Below are positions 63,229 through 64,000 of a stretch of 64,000 bases of DNA, piece by piece. The DNA lies in NCBI GenBank assembly GCA_009684525.1, contig WKKR01000004.1:186001-250000 (forward strand), read 5' to 3'. This stretch comes from Geobacter sp. GTDB taxonomy: Bacteria > Desulfobacterota > Desulfuromonadia > Geobacterales > DSM-12255. Position numbers and translations under genes: made by a program. Under the pieces are notes generated by a model. That model was not told the DNA's origin. It did no database searches and saw only the letters and a list, made by a program, of their open reading frames with translations. Position 1 is the stretch's first letter. Each line of letters opens with the position of its first letter.

Positions 63229-64000
63229 TTACAACACCCGCAGTTCCTTGGAAACCTTGGTAAGTAATCGGCAACCCGATGATTCCACCACCACGGTGTC
63301 TTCCAGCCTCACGCCACCCAATCCGGGGATGTATATCCCCGGCTCGATGGTAAAGACCATACCTTCTTCCGCAACAGCATCACTTCTGAACGACACAACC
63401 GGCTTTTCATGGACCTCCAGGCCAACCCCATGCCCGAGTCCATGCCCGAAGTAACTTCCGTAACCCTGCTCGTCAATGAACGAACGTGCTATCGTATCCA
63501 GATCCTTAAGGGCGACTCCCGGCTTCACCGCTGCAATGGCCCGGTCGTGAGCCTCCTTGACGACTCCGTAGATGGTACGCAACCGCTTGTCAGGCTCCCC
63601 CACTGCTACGGTAACCGTCTCGTCGGAATTGTAGCCGTTGAGACGTGCGCCGAAGTCGAAGGTGACCAGTTCACCAGCCCGGATTGCCCGGTCGCTTGCC
63701 CTGCCATGGGGAAGTGCACCCCGCTCGCCGGATGCCACGATGAAATCGAAGGCCTTGTCATCGGCCCCCCCTCGCTTCATGGCAATCTCCAGTTCAAGCG
63801 ACAGGTCCCGCTCTATGGCACCCGGTCGTATGAGTCCAAGAATACCGCACAGCGCCTGTGAGGCGATACCGGCACAGGTATCCAGAAGGGCAATCTCAGC
63901 GGCATCCTTGATCGTGCGAAAGCTGTCAACATCGTCCTTGAGCGGAAACAGTTCCAGGCCGGGAAGTTTCCCGGCAAGCTCATCGCGAAGCGCAACACTC
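63229..64000 (-). CDS. M24-family aminopeptidase, 5' end outside window
   Basis: The visible 256 codons are the C-terminal part; the frame stays open to the window edge and an in-frame ATG at 63780 is internal. Minus-strand translation from the edge reads [14 protein letters not shown] and continues through the creatinase-like (pita-bread) domain. Metal ligands are visible: [18 protein letters not shown] (two Asp), [14 protein letters not shown] (His), [10 protein letters not shown] (Glu) and [10 protein letters not shown] (Glu). It is a Xaa-Pro aminopeptidase/dipeptidase (PepP/PepQ/YpdF type). Exact subfamily and full length cannot be told from this piece. Confidence 0.9.
   Translation of the reverse strand, partial: SVALRDELAGKLPGLELFPLKDDVDSFRTIKDAAEIALLDTCAGIASQALCGILGLIRPGAIERDLSLELEIAMKRGGADDKAFDFIVASGERGALPHGRASDRAIRAGELVTFDFGARLNGYNSDETVTVAVGEPDKRLRTIYGVVKEAHDRAIAAVKPGVALKDLDTIARSFIDEQGYGSYFGHGLGHGVGLEVHEKPVVSFRSDAVAEEGMVFTIEPGIYIPGLGGVRLEDTVVVESSGCRLLTKVSKELRVL

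Overview
The window reads as chromosomal DNA of a Geobacteraceae-type (Desulfuromonadales) anaerobe. Signs for this are high-G+C genes, multiheme c-type cytochromes with mixed CX2CH and CX4CH haem motifs, an ExtH/ExtI-like rhodanese lipoprotein and porin pair, a GEMM-class riboswitch in front of an electron-conduit operon, futalosine-pathway MqnA, a PxxKW cysteine-rich protein, NifU/NifS and a large GGDEF-EAL protein. Assignment to genus is inference. No rRNA, tRNA or CRISPR array was seen.

Layout. 1-5.1 kb: a gene-poor AT-rich leader, a secreted Gly/Ser-rich protein of unknown function, and the extH-extI-like pair. 5.1-21 kb: mostly minus-strand housekeeping genes (recC-recB-recD with overlapping ends, a Sel1-repeat protein, rluB, accA, dnaE), with short repeat elements between them. 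21-24.2 kb: a lone receiver protein, a TatD/radical-SAM fusion and an MFS transporter. 24.2-28.05 kb is accessory: a VapBC-type module between two copies of an 84-nt direct repeat, a HEAGH membrane protein, and an orphan RHS tip with an AT-rich C-terminal toxin-like domain and a membrane-anchored putative immunity protein, bracketed by inverted copies of a short repeat. 28-31.1 kb: greB, beta-carbonic anhydrase and a UbiD-family decarboxylase.

31.3-41.3 kb is one regulatory and transport unit. A Cache/HAMP histidine kinase and a sigma-54 activator lie directly upstream of a branched-chain-amino-acid-type ABC operon (livK-H-M-G-F plus a CBS protein). Between them are two tandem 16-bp dyads and a GG-N10-GC sigma-54 promoter. 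The LivH permease carries an unusual insertion of about 220 residues resembling TPR repeats.

41.3-52.8 kb is the most striking part: a sigma-70-like promoter, a GEMM-I riboswitch whose P1 strand is shared with an intrinsic terminator, and then six genes. They encode an outer-membrane beta-barrel, a pentahaem lipoprotein, a cytochrome with 9 to 10 haem motifs, an NHL/Ig-like protein ending in a dockerin-like segment, a cohesin-like lipoprotein, and a 1595-residue cytochrome with 36 haem motifs. This looks like a second-messenger-controlled porin-cytochrome conduit plus an extracellular scaffold for electron transfer to outside acceptors.

52.8-64 kb: nifU-nifS, phosphoglucomutase/phosphomannomutase, a PxxKW protein, a NUDIX hydrolase, a GGDEF-EAL protein with mqnA, and an M24 peptidase (cut by the window edge) followed by accB-accC-gcvH. 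Several start codons were moved inward from the longest possible frame on the basis of ribosome-binding sites and family N-termini.
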